Shown: one piece after another, positions 1 to 6,699 of the stretch
Layout: each line of letters opens with the position of its first letter
How positions within the stretch are numbered: the stretch's first letter is position 1
Source of the DNA: an uncultured Clostridia bacterium
Lineage (GTDB): Bacteria > Bacillota > Clostridia > Christensenellales > QALW01
Length of the DNA stretch: 9,215 bases
Direction of reading: 5' to 3'
NCBI GenBank assembly: GCA_900550765.1
Contig: URTC01000050.1
Coordinates: forward strand, 1 to 9,215
Made by a program: the position numbers and the translations under genes
The notes under the pieces: generated by a model
What the model saw: the letters and a program-made list of their open reading frames with translations, nothing else
What the model was told of the DNA's origin: nothing
Databases searched by the model: none

Positions 1-72
1 CAGATGAAGGAGGTAAAAAAGGATAATAAAAAGATCAACCTGAAGCCTTATGATAAAAAATAGCGGAACGTT

Positions 73-279
73 GTGGGAAAATCGGTTGAAAAAGAAGAGA
101 CAGCGAATATTGCCAATGCTGTAGAGGAATTGCTCGCGCATCAGGCCGACTATAAGCAAAGCATCGCCGAGCTGAAGGAAAGCTATTTTTATAATTTAGG
201 TCACAGCGGCGAGGTAGGCGCACAGTATATTATCGACCGGCTTTCCGCCAAGCCTGCACAGGCGGAGGAAACGGAATAA
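73..279 (+). CDS. Short protein resembling the C-terminal tail of a CDP-glycerol glycerophosphotransferase-like protein; probably a remnant
   Basis: This 68-residue ORF would start at GTG and ends in TAA. It has a helical, acidic stretch (about residues 8-37) followed by a segment containing YFYNLGHSGEVGAQYII (about 38-54). From memory this matches the extreme C-terminus of CDP-glycerol glycerophosphotransferase-family proteins, enzymes that transfer a polyol-phosphate or similar head group to teichoic-acid-like glycans. No catalytic part of such an enzyme is present. The same frame is closed by TAG at 61-63, and no convincing Shine-Dalgarno precedes the GTG, so this is more likely the broken 3' end of a longer gene than an intact small gene. 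The following operon encodes a LicC-like nucleotidyltransferase, so a polymer-decorating transferase would fit here. Family assignment is tentative; it could also be an unrelated small helical protein. Confidence 0.4.
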   Translation: MGKSVEKEETANIANAVEELLAHQADYKQSIAELKESYFYNLGHSGEVGAQYIIDRLSAKPAQAEETE

Positions 280-293
280 CCGTTCAAAAACAG

Positions 294-329
294 AAAAGAA
301 CAGCGCCAGCGTGAACGACGCTTTCTTTT
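294..329 (+). terminator. Weak candidate intrinsic terminator after the first ORF
   Basis: An inner 5-bp stem (AGCGT 308-312 with ACGCT 318-322) is extended by AAAAGAA (294-300) pairing with TTCTTTT (323-329), with a 7-base bulge on the 5' side. The 3' arm doubles as a broken T tract. It lies just after the stop at 279 and before the lipoprotein gene, where a terminator would be expected, but the stem is short and AT-rich. Confidence 0.35.
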
Positions 330-396
330 TGTTTCAAAAAATCCGTAAAACCCCGGTTTTGCGTTCATATAAAAATATGCGGGATAAAAAATGAAC

Positions 397-404
397 AGGG
401 AGGA
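397..404 (+). promoter_or_regulatory. Ribosome binding site that fixes the solute-binding protein start at 412
   Basis: AGGGAGGA ends 7 bases before the ATG at 412. An in-frame ATG at 391 lies upstream of this site and has only AT-rich sequence before it. The later ATG also gives a normal lipoprotein signal peptide beginning MKPTKK. Confidence 0.75.
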
Positions 405-411
405 ATCTAGG

Positions 412-1410
412 ATGAAACCCACCAAAAAACTTATTTCTTTTATACTGATTGCAGCGCTTTTCCTTTGCGCGGCCTTTGCGTTTACCGGCTGCGGCGGAGA
501 GAAAAAGGAAAAAGTTGTGATCTATACCAGTGCGGAGGATTATCGCATTGAAGATTTGCGCGCCAGATTAAATGAGCAGTTTCCTGATTACGAGATTGTT
601 ATTGAATATATGACAACCGGCAATCATGCAGCCAAATTATTTGCTGAGGGAATCAATACAGAATGTGATATTACACATGATTTAGAATATCCTTATCTCG
701 CTAAGCTGGAAAAGTCCGGTTCCCTGGCAGAGCTTTCTCAGTATGATTTTTCTGTTTATGCAAGCGATGTAGCTGTGAGTAAGTATTATATACCGGAATA
801 TAGAAATGGGGGCGCCATTATTGTGGATAAACAGGCGCTTGATGAAAAAAATCTGCCCATGCCTGCAAGCTATGAGGATCTGTTAAAGCCGGAATATAAA
901 GGCCTTGTTATCATGCCCAATCCTAAATCCTCAGGAACAGGCTACATTTTTTTACAATCTCTTACCGTGACCATGGGAGAAGAAGCCGCGCTGGATTATT
1001 TTGATAAATTGAATGAAAATATTATTGAATATACTTCTTCCGGCTCCGGTCCGGTAAACAAGCTGATACAAAAGGAGGCGGCTATCGGTCTGGGCATGAC
1101 GGGACAGGCGGTTACTGCCAACAATAACGGAGCCGATTTTGAGATACTTTTCTTTGAGGAAGGCTCACCGTATAATATGTACGGCCAAGGGATAATTTCC
1201 GGCAAGGAAACGCGTGAGGCGGTGAAGAATGTATTTGATTTTATGATCAACACCTATAACCGGGAAGCAAATAATAAATTTTTCCCGGAGCAGATCTTTG
1301 CCGATGGGCCCGGAAAGGTTGAAAATTATCCGCAGAATATTCAATACAGTGATATGGGGGATACTTCGCCCGAAAGCAAGGACGCGCTTTTGGCAAAGTG
1401 GAAATATTAA
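412..1410 (+). CDS. ABC transporter extracellular solute-binding lipoprotein
   Basis: This 332-residue protein is predicted to be anchored to the outer face of the membrane and to hand its ligand to the permease encoded two genes downstream. The N-terminus has basic residues (K3-K6), a hydrophobic core (about 7-24) and a lipobox FTGC whose Cys27 would be lipidated. The mature part begins with KVVIYTSAEDYRIEDL, the usual first strand and helix of family 1 periplasmic-binding proteins of the iron/polyamine/phosphonate type, and the length is normal. Later segments such as NPKSSGTGYIFLQSL and GIGLGMTGQAV-like text fit the hinge and second lobe. It is the first gene of a four-gene operon, with 16 bases before the ATPase. 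Ligand is not readable from the sequence: iron lacks an obvious tyrosine signature, and the downstream nucleotidyltransferase favours a 2-aminoethylphosphonate- or choline-like compound. Confidence 0.9.
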   Translation: MKPTKKLISFILIAALFLCAAFAFTGCGGEKKEKVVIYTSAEDYRIEDLRARLNEQFPDYEIVIEYMTTGNHAAKLFAEGINTECDITHDLEYPYLAKLEKSGSLAELSQYDFSVYASDVAVSKYYIPEYRNGGAIIVDKQALDEKNLPMPASYEDLLKPEYKGLVIMPNPKSSGTGYIFLQSLTVTMGEEAALDYFDKLNENIIEYTSSGSGPVNKLIQKEAAIGLGMTGQAVTANNNGADFEILFFEEGSPYNMYGQGIISGKETREAVKNVFDFMINTYNREANNKFFPEQIFADGPGKVENYPQNIQYSDMGDTSPESKDALLAKWKY

Positions 1411-1426
1411 AAGCAGGAGATATATT

Positions 1427-2191
1427 ATGGAAAACGGCCATATAAAATTGAAGGTTACCGAGGTTACGAAAAATTACGGAGAAAAATGTATATTGGATCA
1501 TGTTACGTTTGATGTGTATGACGGCGAGTTTTTATCCGTGCTGGGACCTTCGGGCTGCGGCAAGACGACGCTTCTGCGGATCCTGATCGGCCTGCCGGAG
1601 GCGGATTCCGGCGCCATTGTCAAGGACGGCACCGAGATCACCCATGCCACGGCTTCTGCCCGGGGTATGGGCATTGTATTTCAAAATTACGCGCTGTTTG
1701 AAAATATGACGGTATTGGGGAATGTGGAATACGCTTTAAAAATAAAAAAGGATACCAAAAAGCAAGCGCGCACTTTGGCGCAGGCGATGCTGAAGAGGAT
1801 GGGACTGGAGGAACACGCGGGCAAACGGCCGCATGAACTTTCCGGCGGACAGCAGCAGCGCGTGGCCATTGCCAGAACGCTGGTGCTGAAGCCTGATATC
1901 ATGTTGTTTGATGAGCCGATGTCTGCCTTGGATGTTGCCACGCGGCTGATGCTCCGGCAGGAACTGAAGGAGATCCAGCGCGAGTTCGGTACTACAATGA
2001 TATACATAACGCATGATCAGGAGGAAGCGTTTGCGCTTTCTGACAGAATTATGGTTATGGATAAAGCCCGGCTTGTGCAGATCGATACCCCTGAGCATAT
2101 CATCGATACGCCGGCGGATGACTATGTACGCAGCTTTGTCAATGATAATCTGCGCATCAAGATCGATTCGCTGGTAAAGTACGTGAGGTGA
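1427..2191 (+). CDS. ABC transporter ATP-binding protein (importer type, no TOBE domain)
   Basis: This 254-residue cytosolic ATPase powers import through the adjacent permease. All nucleotide-binding motifs are intact: Walker A GPSGCGKTT (40-48), Q-loop Gln86, signature LSGGQQQR (138-145), Walker B IMLFDE (158-163), D-loop SALD (166-169) and H-loop His196. The fold most resembles the PotA/FbpC/PhnT group, whose members usually have about 100 more residues forming a C-terminal TOBE regulatory domain. Here the protein ends soon after the ATPase core, so that domain is absent. The start at 1427 follows AGGAG (1415-1419) at normal spacing; a longer reading from 1298 overlaps the previous gene and has no support. 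It shares an operon with the solute-binding protein upstream and the permease immediately downstream. Substrate is inferred only from context. Confidence 0.93.
   Translation: MENGHIKLKVTEVTKNYGEKCILDHVTFDVYDGEFLSVLGPSGCGKTTLLRILIGLPEADSGAIVKDGTEITHATASARGMGIVFQNYALFENMTVLGNVEYALKIKKDTKKQARTLAQAMLKRMGLEEHAGKRPHELSGGQQQRVAIARTLVLKPDIMLFDEPMSALDVATRLMLRQELKEIQREFGTTMIYITHDQEEAFALSDRIMVMDKARLVQIDTPEHIIDTPADDYVRSFVNDNLRIKIDSLVKYVR
2185..2191 (+). promoter_or_regulatory. Ribosome binding site for the permease, overlapping the ATPase stop codon
   Basis: GAGGTGA matches the 3' end of 16S rRNA well and sits 5 bases before the ATG at 2197. It includes the ATPase stop TGA (2189-2191), so termination and re-initiation are likely coupled. 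An in-frame GTG at 2188 lies inside this site and is less likely to be the start. Confidence 0.65.
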
Positions 2192-2196
2192 ACGGC

Positions 2197-3816
2197 ATGA
2201 AGCGATTCGGAGTTGCTGCCCGCGGTGAGAGGGCCGGCGCGGCGGTAAGCAAGTTGATCTTTGCCTCGGTGCTTGCGGCGTTCGTGCTGCTGCCGCTGGT
2301 GCGTATGCTGTTTTACATCAACGGTCAGAGCCTGCATGAGGTATTTACCGCGCCGTATTTTAAGGAGGCGGCCGTCAACTCCCTGACCTCGGGTATAACG
2401 GCGGCGCTGATCTCCCTGATACTTGCTTATTTTTTGGCAGTATGCCTTTCACGGGTAGATATCCGCTTGAAAAATCTGTTCAGCGTGATCTTTATCCTGC
2501 CGATGCTGATCCCCTCTATTTCGCACGGCATGGGACTGCTGCTTATTTTGGGCAACAACGGCCTTTTTACCCGGCTGCTGAATTTGAATTTCAGCATTTA
2601 CGGCTTTTGGGGGATCGTAGCGGGCTCGGTAATGTATACGTTTCCTGTGGCGTTTTTGATGTTCAGTGACATCCTGAAGTATGAGGATTATTCGCCCTAT
2701 GAGGCAGCAAAGGTGCTGGGCGTTTCCGCGCCGCGCCGATTCCTTTCTATTACGATGCCCTATCTGCGGCGGCCGCTGATCTCCATTGTGTTTACGGTAT
2801 TTACAATGATTATTACCGATTACGGTGTGCCGCTGATCATCGGCGGAAAGTTTAAAACGCTGTCCTCGGTGATGTATCAGGAGGCCATCGGCCGGCTGAA
2901 TTTTGATAACGGCGCCGTGCTGGGCGCGGTACTGCTGATCCCTGCGGTGATCGCGTTTGTGTTTGATCTGCTCAACCGTGATAAGGGGAATATGAACTTT
3001 ATTACCCGCCCCTTTGCGCTTTCTCAAAGCCGGGGGGCAAAAGCGGCGGCGTATAGCTTTTGCACGCTGGTATCGCTTTTGGTCATTGTGCCGCTGGTAT
3101 CCTTTGTGCTGATCGGCTTTGCCAAACGGTATCCTACCGATTTGGCCTTTACGCTGAAAAATATTCAAAAGACCTTTGCAATGGACGCGGGAAAGTATCT
3201 GGCAAATTCCGTGATCATTGCCCTGTGGGTATCGGTGCTGGGCATGGGGATCTCTTTCTTTGCCGCCTATCTGACGGCCAGGATGAAATCGGGGCTTTCC
3301 CGTCTGCTGCACCTGATATGTATCACAGCCGCGGCGATCCCCGGCATTGTACTGGGCCTTTCCTATGCCATTGTATTTAATCAAAGCTTTATTTATAATA
3401 CGCTGATTATTCTGGTAGCAGTAAATCTGGTGCATTTTATTGCTTCGCCGTATATGATGATGTATAATTCTTTTTCCAAGCTCAATGAAAATTTAGAGGC
3501 CGTGGGAAAAACTATGGGCATCGGGCGCCTGCGGATGCTGAAGGATGTGTTTTTGCCCCAAAGCATTTCCACCGTGCTGGAAACCGGAAGTTATTTCTTT
3601 GTCAATTGCATGATGACAATCTCCGCCGTGTCTTTTTTGGGCAGCGCTTCTTCCATTAAACCGGTTGCGCTGATGATCAATCAGTTTGAAGCGCAGATGC
3701 AGCTGGAATGTGCGGCAGTGGTGTCGCTGATGATTCTCCTGGTCAATATGCTGCTCAAGCTTTTGATTTTTATAATAAAAAAATGTGTGGCGCGGCCTAA
3801 AAAAAGCGCAGAATAA
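2197..3816 (+). CDS. ABC transporter permease with two fused transmembrane domains
   Basis: This 539-residue membrane protein is a tandem duplication of the binding-protein-dependent permease domain, as in FbpB-type iron and Clostridial phosphonate/polyamine-type importers, so one polypeptide can form the whole channel. Each half has several hydrophobic segments and its own EAA loop, the cytoplasmic contact for the ATPase. The first runs EAAKVLGVSAPRRF to ITMP (about 169-188) and the second EAVGKTMGIGRLRM to FLP (about 434-453). The halves are separated by a basic cytoplasmic linker near residues 260-280. The gene starts 5 bases after the ATPase stop and ends 11 bases before the nucleotidyltransferase gene, which points to one transcript. 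GTG at 2188 is an alternative start adding three residues. The transported compound cannot be read from the sequence. Confidence 0.92.
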   Translation: MKRFGVAARGERAGAAVSKLIFASVLAAFVLLPLVRMLFYINGQSLHEVFTAPYFKEAAVNSLTSGITAALISLILAYFLAVCLSRVDIRLKNLFSVIFILPMLIPSISHGMGLLLILGNNGLFTRLLNLNFSIYGFWGIVAGSVMYTFPVAFLMFSDILKYEDYSPYEAAKVLGVSAPRRFLSITMPYLRRPLISIVFTVFTMIITDYGVPLIIGGKFKTLSSVMYQEAIGRLNFDNGAVLGAVLLIPAVIAFVFDLLNRDKGNMNFITRPFALSQSRGAKAAAYSFCTLVSLLVIVPLVSFVLIGFAKRYPTDLAFTLKNIQKTFAMDAGKYLANSVIIALWVSVLGMGISFFAAYLTARMKSGLSRLLHLICITAAAIPGIVLGLSYAIVFNQSFIYNTLIILVAVNLVHFIASPYMMMYNSFSKLNENLEAVGKTMGIGRLRMLKDVFLPQSISTVLETGSYFFVNCMMTISAVSFLGSASSIKPVALMINQFEAQMQLECAAVVSLMILLVNMLLKLLIFIIKKCVARPKKSAE

Positions 3817-3827
3817 GAGGAAAATAT

Positions 3828-4715
3828 ATGCTTACAAAAAAACAATTTGATATTTTGGTGTATCTTTCGGAAAACGGCTCCGGGCAGACGCAGCGGAGTA
3901 TTGCGGCCGGCACGAAGCTTTCGGTAGGTACGGTGAATAAAACGATGGCCGAGCTTACCGCTGCAGGATTAGCCGAGGAAAATACTATAACCGAGCAGGG
4001 CCTTGCTGCATTGGAGCCGTATCGGGTGCGCCGTGCGGTGTTTATTGCGGCGGGCTTCGGTTCCCGGCTGGCGCCGATTACCTTTAATACGCCCAAACCG
4101 CTTGTACGCGTAAAGGGGCAGCGGATTATCGATTCCCTGCTGGACGCGGTACTGGCAGCGGGAATTGAGGAAATTTATGTGGTTAGGGGATACTTGTGGG
4201 AACAGTTTGATCAGCTGCTGTATAAGTATCCGATGATTCAGTTTATTCAAAATCCCCTGTATAACGAGGCCAATAATATTTCCTCGGTATACTGCGCGCG
4301 GGAGGTTATTCGGCAGGCCTATGTGCTGGAGGCGGATCTGCTGCTGTATAATCCCGCCTTGATCAAAAAATATCAGTATTCCAGCAATTATCTGGGCGTG
4401 CCCGTGGAAAAGACGGAGGATTGGTGCTTTGAGACCGAAAACGGACGGATTACCCGCCTGCAGATCGGCGGAACCGACTGCTTTCATATGTTCGGTATTT
4501 CCTATTGGACGCAGGAGGACGGCGAAAAGCTGAGCCGAGACGTTGTAAGCGTGTATAATGCACCCGGCGGCCGGGAACGATATTGGGATCAGGTAGCACT
4601 GGAATATTATCGCGCTCATTATGAGATTTCGGTAAGAGAATGCACGTTTCAGGATATTATTGAGATCGATACCTTTAATGAGCTGAAGCAGTTGGACCCG
4701 ACCTATGATATGTAG
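3828..4715 (+). CDS. Winged-helix domain fused to a LicC-like nucleotidyltransferase
   Basis: This 295-residue protein has two parts. Residues 1-62 look like a winged helix-turn-helix of MarR/GntR style, with a recognition-helix-like SVGTVNKTMAELTAAGL (32-48). From about 66 a nucleotidyltransferase domain begins, with the nucleotide-binding signature AAGFGSRLAP (74-83) followed by TPKPL (88-92). A likely metal-binding aspartate lies in LEADLLL (Asp170). The C-terminus contains EIDTFNELKQLDP, common in phosphocholine/aminoethylphosphonate cytidylyltransferase-like enzymes. Such enzymes make a CDP-activated head group from CTP and a phospho-compound. Being the last gene of an ABC importer operon suggests that it activates what is imported, and the DNA-binding domain may let it regulate the operon. 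RBS AGAGG (3816-3820) supports the start. A sugar-1-phosphate nucleotidyltransferase is the main alternative. Confidence 0.82.
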   Translation: MLTKKQFDILVYLSENGSGQTQRSIAAGTKLSVGTVNKTMAELTAAGLAEENTITEQGLAALEPYRVRRAVFIAAGFGSRLAPITFNTPKPLVRVKGQRIIDSLLDAVLAAGIEEIYVVRGYLWEQFDQLLYKYPMIQFIQNPLYNEANNISSVYCAREVIRQAYVLEADLLLYNPALIKKYQYSSNYLGVPVEKTEDWCFETENGRITRLQIGGTDCFHMFGISYWTQEDGEKLSRDVVSVYNAPGGRERYWDQVALEYYRAHYEISVRECTFQDIIEIDTFNELKQLDPTYDM

Positions 4716-4742
4716 GCCGGTGAAAAAAGAACGTTTTTAAAT

Positions 4743-4773
4743 AGGGGCACAGCATCGGCACTGTGCCCTTTTT
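4743..4773 (+). terminator. Strong intrinsic terminator ending the ABC importer/nucleotidyltransferase operon
   Basis: GGGCACAG (4745-4752) pairs perfectly with CTGTGCCC (4761-4768) around an 8-base loop, can extend by two more pairs, and is followed at once by TTTTT. It lies 29 bases after the stop of the nucleotidyltransferase gene. Confidence 0.9.
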
Positions 4774-4835
4774 CTGCTTTAAAAAACTTGTGCCGGATCC
4801 GTTTGCAGCAGGGGATAAAAATTTATTTATTTTAT

Positions 4836-4864
4836 TGAAACATTTTTGCCTTCCAATACGTTTT
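4836..4864 (+). promoter_or_regulatory. Candidate ECF-type promoter of the sigma factor operon
   Basis: TGAAAC (4836-4841) and CGTTTT (4859-4864) are separated by 17 bases. This resembles promoters read by sigma-W-like ECF factors (TGAAAC, 16-17 bases, CGT followed by A/T). Transcription would begin around 4870, just before the chosen start codon at 4893, so the operon would be read by its own product. No good housekeeping -35/-10 pair with normal spacing was found in the same stretch. Autoregulation is inference. Confidence 0.55.
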
Positions 4865-4892
4865 ATAGATGAAAGGGAAAGGAAAAATCGCG

Positions 4893-5375
4893 ATGAAAAA
4901 CTATACCGATGAAGAGTTTACAAGCATTATGAACGATTGGGGCGATATGGTTCTGCGTATCTGCTTTGTACGGCTGCGGAATTTTGCCGATGCGCAGGAT
5001 GCGTTCCAGGAGGTTTTTTTAAAATTATACCGCGCGAAAAAGCCGCCGGATCCGAGTTATTTAAAGCCCTGGCTGATAAGGACCGCCTGCAACACGTGTG
5101 TCTCCCATCTTCGCAGCCGCAGAATCTTCCTTCCCCTTTCCGAGGATATACCCGCGGAGGAGGCGTTTTATGACCGTACGGTTGTTTCTGCTGTACTTTC
5201 CCTTTCGCAGACGGATCGCACGCTGGTATACCTGTTTTACTATGAGCATTTAAAAACTGCGGAAATCGCCCGGATAACCGGGATGAAGGATGCTACCGTA
5301 CGTACGCGTCTGCACCGGGCGAGGCTGACTTTAAAGGAGATTTTACAGGAGGATCTGTATGAAGAACCATTTTGA
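4893..5375 (+). CDS. ECF-family RNA polymerase sigma factor
   Basis: This 160-residue protein has the two domains of group 4 sigma factors. Region 2 (about 8-77) contains FADAQDAFQEVFLKLYR (31-47), the polymerase-contacting and -10-melting segment, and an arginine-rich end. Region 4 (about 97-151) contains TAEIARITGMKDATVRTRLHRAR (122-144), the helix-turn-helix that reads the -35 element. The length is typical. The ATG at 4893 is preferred over the one at 4869 because AAAGG (4878-4882) precedes it and because 4869 would lie at the predicted transcription start. The gene overlaps the next one by 17 bases, where an anti-sigma factor is normally encoded. A candidate ECF promoter just upstream suggests autoregulation. 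The family is clear, the inducing signal is not. Confidence 0.93.
   Translation: MKNYTDEEFTSIMNDWGDMVLRICFVRLRNFADAQDAFQEVFLKLYRAKKPPDPSYLKPWLIRTACNTCVSHLRSRRIFLPLSEDIPAEEAFYDRTVVSAVLSLSQTDRTLVYLFYYEHLKTAEIARITGMKDATVRTRLHRARLTLKEILQEDLYEEPF
5346..5353 (+). promoter_or_regulatory. Ribosome binding site of the vWA gene, inside the sigma factor gene
   Basis: CAGGAGGA ends 5 bases before the ATG at 5359 and lies within the last codons of the sigma gene. It supports the 17-base overlap as real and implies coupled translation of the sigma factor and its membrane partner. Confidence 0.75.
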
Positions 5376-6699
5376 GACTATCAGGGCTGAGGAAGCGTTG
5401 AAACAGAAGACGTTGGAAAAAGCAAAAAAAGGAAGCAGAAAAAAACTTCTGATCTCCTCTGTTTCCGCCGCCGTATTGGCGGCAGTGATCGGCCTTGCAG
5501 CTTTTGCACCTTCTTGGATAAACGGCAGCGGGAATGACGGTACGGCCGAATCCGGGGGAATGTTTTCCGATGGCAATGGCTCAGGCCTGGCGGGAGAAAT
5601 TGCCGATATGCCGAGTACCGGAGATCTTTGGGAAGACGGTGCCGCAGCGGCTCCGGAGGAAGGAGCCCCTGCGGGTACCGCTGTACCGGAGAGTCAGGCG
5701 CAAACCAAGATGACCGCTGCTGTATTAGACGATCATTTGTATTTTGAGCAGTGGCTGGAGCGTTCCAATGCTAAAGAGTTTGACGCTTATGGCTTTAAAG
5801 CCGACCGGCGCATTACGGTAAAGGTAACAGGGCAAAACGGCATCGCCCTTTCCTTTGCAAATGTTGTGCTGATCGATGCGCAGGGGAACATTCTGTATGC
5901 CGCCGTTACCGATATCCGGGGAACCGCGTATCTGTTTTATGATTATTACAGGAACGCGTTGGGTGCGCCCGCAGCAATCCGGGCGGAGTTTTTGGGGCAA
6001 ACCGCGGAGACAGCTGTTTTCAAAGGGCAGGATCAGTATGCTCTTTCTTTCAATGCCGTTTCCGATGCCCCGGAGGCGCTGGATCTCTTGTTTATGATTG
6101 ATACTACGGGTTCTATGGGGGATGAGCTGGAGTATTTAAAGGAAGAGACCGCGCAGATGCTTACGGAGCTTACGCTCACGTACAGTACACAGGTGAGCAT
6201 CAATTTTTATCGGGATGAGGGAGATGCATATGTTGTAAAAAGCAATCCTTTTACGGCAGATATCGCTGAAGCTGCGGCGCAGCTGCGGCAGGAGACGGTA
6301 GACGGCGGGGGGGATTACCCCGAAGCAGTGGAAAAGGCGTTGGAGAATGGAATTTCAGGGCATCCATGGCGCGAAAATTCGGTTAAAATTGTTTTCTTGG
6401 TTCTGGATGCTCCGGCGCATAAAACAGAAGGGGTATCACAGAGTCTTTTACAAAGTATAGAGGCAGCGGCCCGCCGGGGAATTCGTCTGGTACCGGTCAT
6501 GGCCAGCGGCGCAGATGAAGCAGCGGAGATCCTCTGCCGTCAGCTGGCACTGTTTACCGGAGGCCGATTCGTATTTATTACCGATCACAGTGGGATCGGC
6601 AGTACCCATCGGGAGCCCATTACTACGGTTGCTTATGAGGTGAAGCCGCTGATTACGATTTTAAAGGAGGTTATTTATGCGTATACAAAAGTGGATTAA
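5359..6699 (+). CDS. Membrane-anchored vWA-domain protein, candidate sensor/anti-sigma factor
   Basis: This 446-residue protein has a short basic cytoplasmic tail (1-29, with AEEALKQKTLEKA), one transmembrane helix (about 30-50), and a long acidic, Gly/Ala/Pro-rich linker (about 55-118). An Ig-like or carboxypeptidase-regulatory-like domain follows (about 130-225, RITVKVTGQNGIALSFANVV and a GNILYAAVTDIRGTAYLF strand). A von Willebrand A domain occupies about 240-446. Its metal-ion-dependent adhesion site is visible as DTTGS (248-252) and GGGDYPE (316-322), so divalent-metal-dependent ligand binding outside the cell is plausible. The gene overlaps the ECF sigma gene, the position of an anti-sigma factor, and the cytoplasmic tail could hold the sigma factor. 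That tail is shorter than a classic anti-sigma domain and lacks zinc ligands, so the anti-sigma role is inference; the topology and vWA call are firm. Confidence 0.85.
   Translation: MKNHFETIRAEEALKQKTLEKAKKGSRKKLLISSVSAAVLAAVIGLAAFAPSWINGSGNDGTAESGGMFSDGNGSGLAGEIADMPSTGDLWEDGAAAAPEEGAPAGTAVPESQAQTKMTAAVLDDHLYFEQWLERSNAKEFDAYGFKADRRITVKVTGQNGIALSFANVVLIDAQGNILYAAVTDIRGTAYLFYDYYRNALGAPAAIRAEFLGQTAETAVFKGQDQYALSFNAVSDAPEALDLLFMIDTTGSMGDELEYLKEETAQMLTELTLTYSTQVSINFYRDEGDAYVVKSNPFTADIAEAAAQLRQETVDGGGDYPEAVEKALENGISGHPWRENSVKIVFLVLDAPAHKTEGVSQSLLQSIEAAARRGIRLVPVMASGADEAAEILCRQLALFTGGRFVFITDHSGIGSTHREPITTVAYEVKPLITILKEVIYAYTKVD
6663..6670 (+). promoter_or_regulatory. Ribosome binding site of the secreted Ig-like protein gene
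   Basis: AAAGGAGG lies 6 bases before the ATG at 6677 and within the vWA coding sequence. It is among the best Shine-Dalgarno matches in the window and supports the 23-base overlap of the two genes. Confidence 0.8.

Noticed and set aside
391..411. Upstream ATG for the solute-binding protein
   Set aside because: The strong ribosome binding site lies after it, and the shorter form has the normal lipoprotein signal start.
2449..3435. Long minus-strand open frame of 328 codons opposite the permease gene
   Set aside because: Its translation is rich in His, Gln, Arg and Lys with no domain-like pattern, and it lies entirely opposite a clear membrane protein gene.
412..3816. Reading the importer firmly as a ferric iron uptake system
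   Set aside because: The gene layout fits FbpABC-like systems, but no iron-binding residues could be recognised and the operon ends with a nucleotidyltransferase, which is not expected for iron uptake.
3969..4619. Minus-strand open frame of 216 codons opposite the nucleotidyltransferase
   Set aside because: It mirrors a well-supported gene, has no ribosome binding site and no recognisable motif.
4869..4892. Upstream ATG for the sigma factor gene
   Set aside because: No Shine-Dalgarno before it and it coincides with the predicted transcription start; the ATG at 4893 has AAAGG ahead of it.
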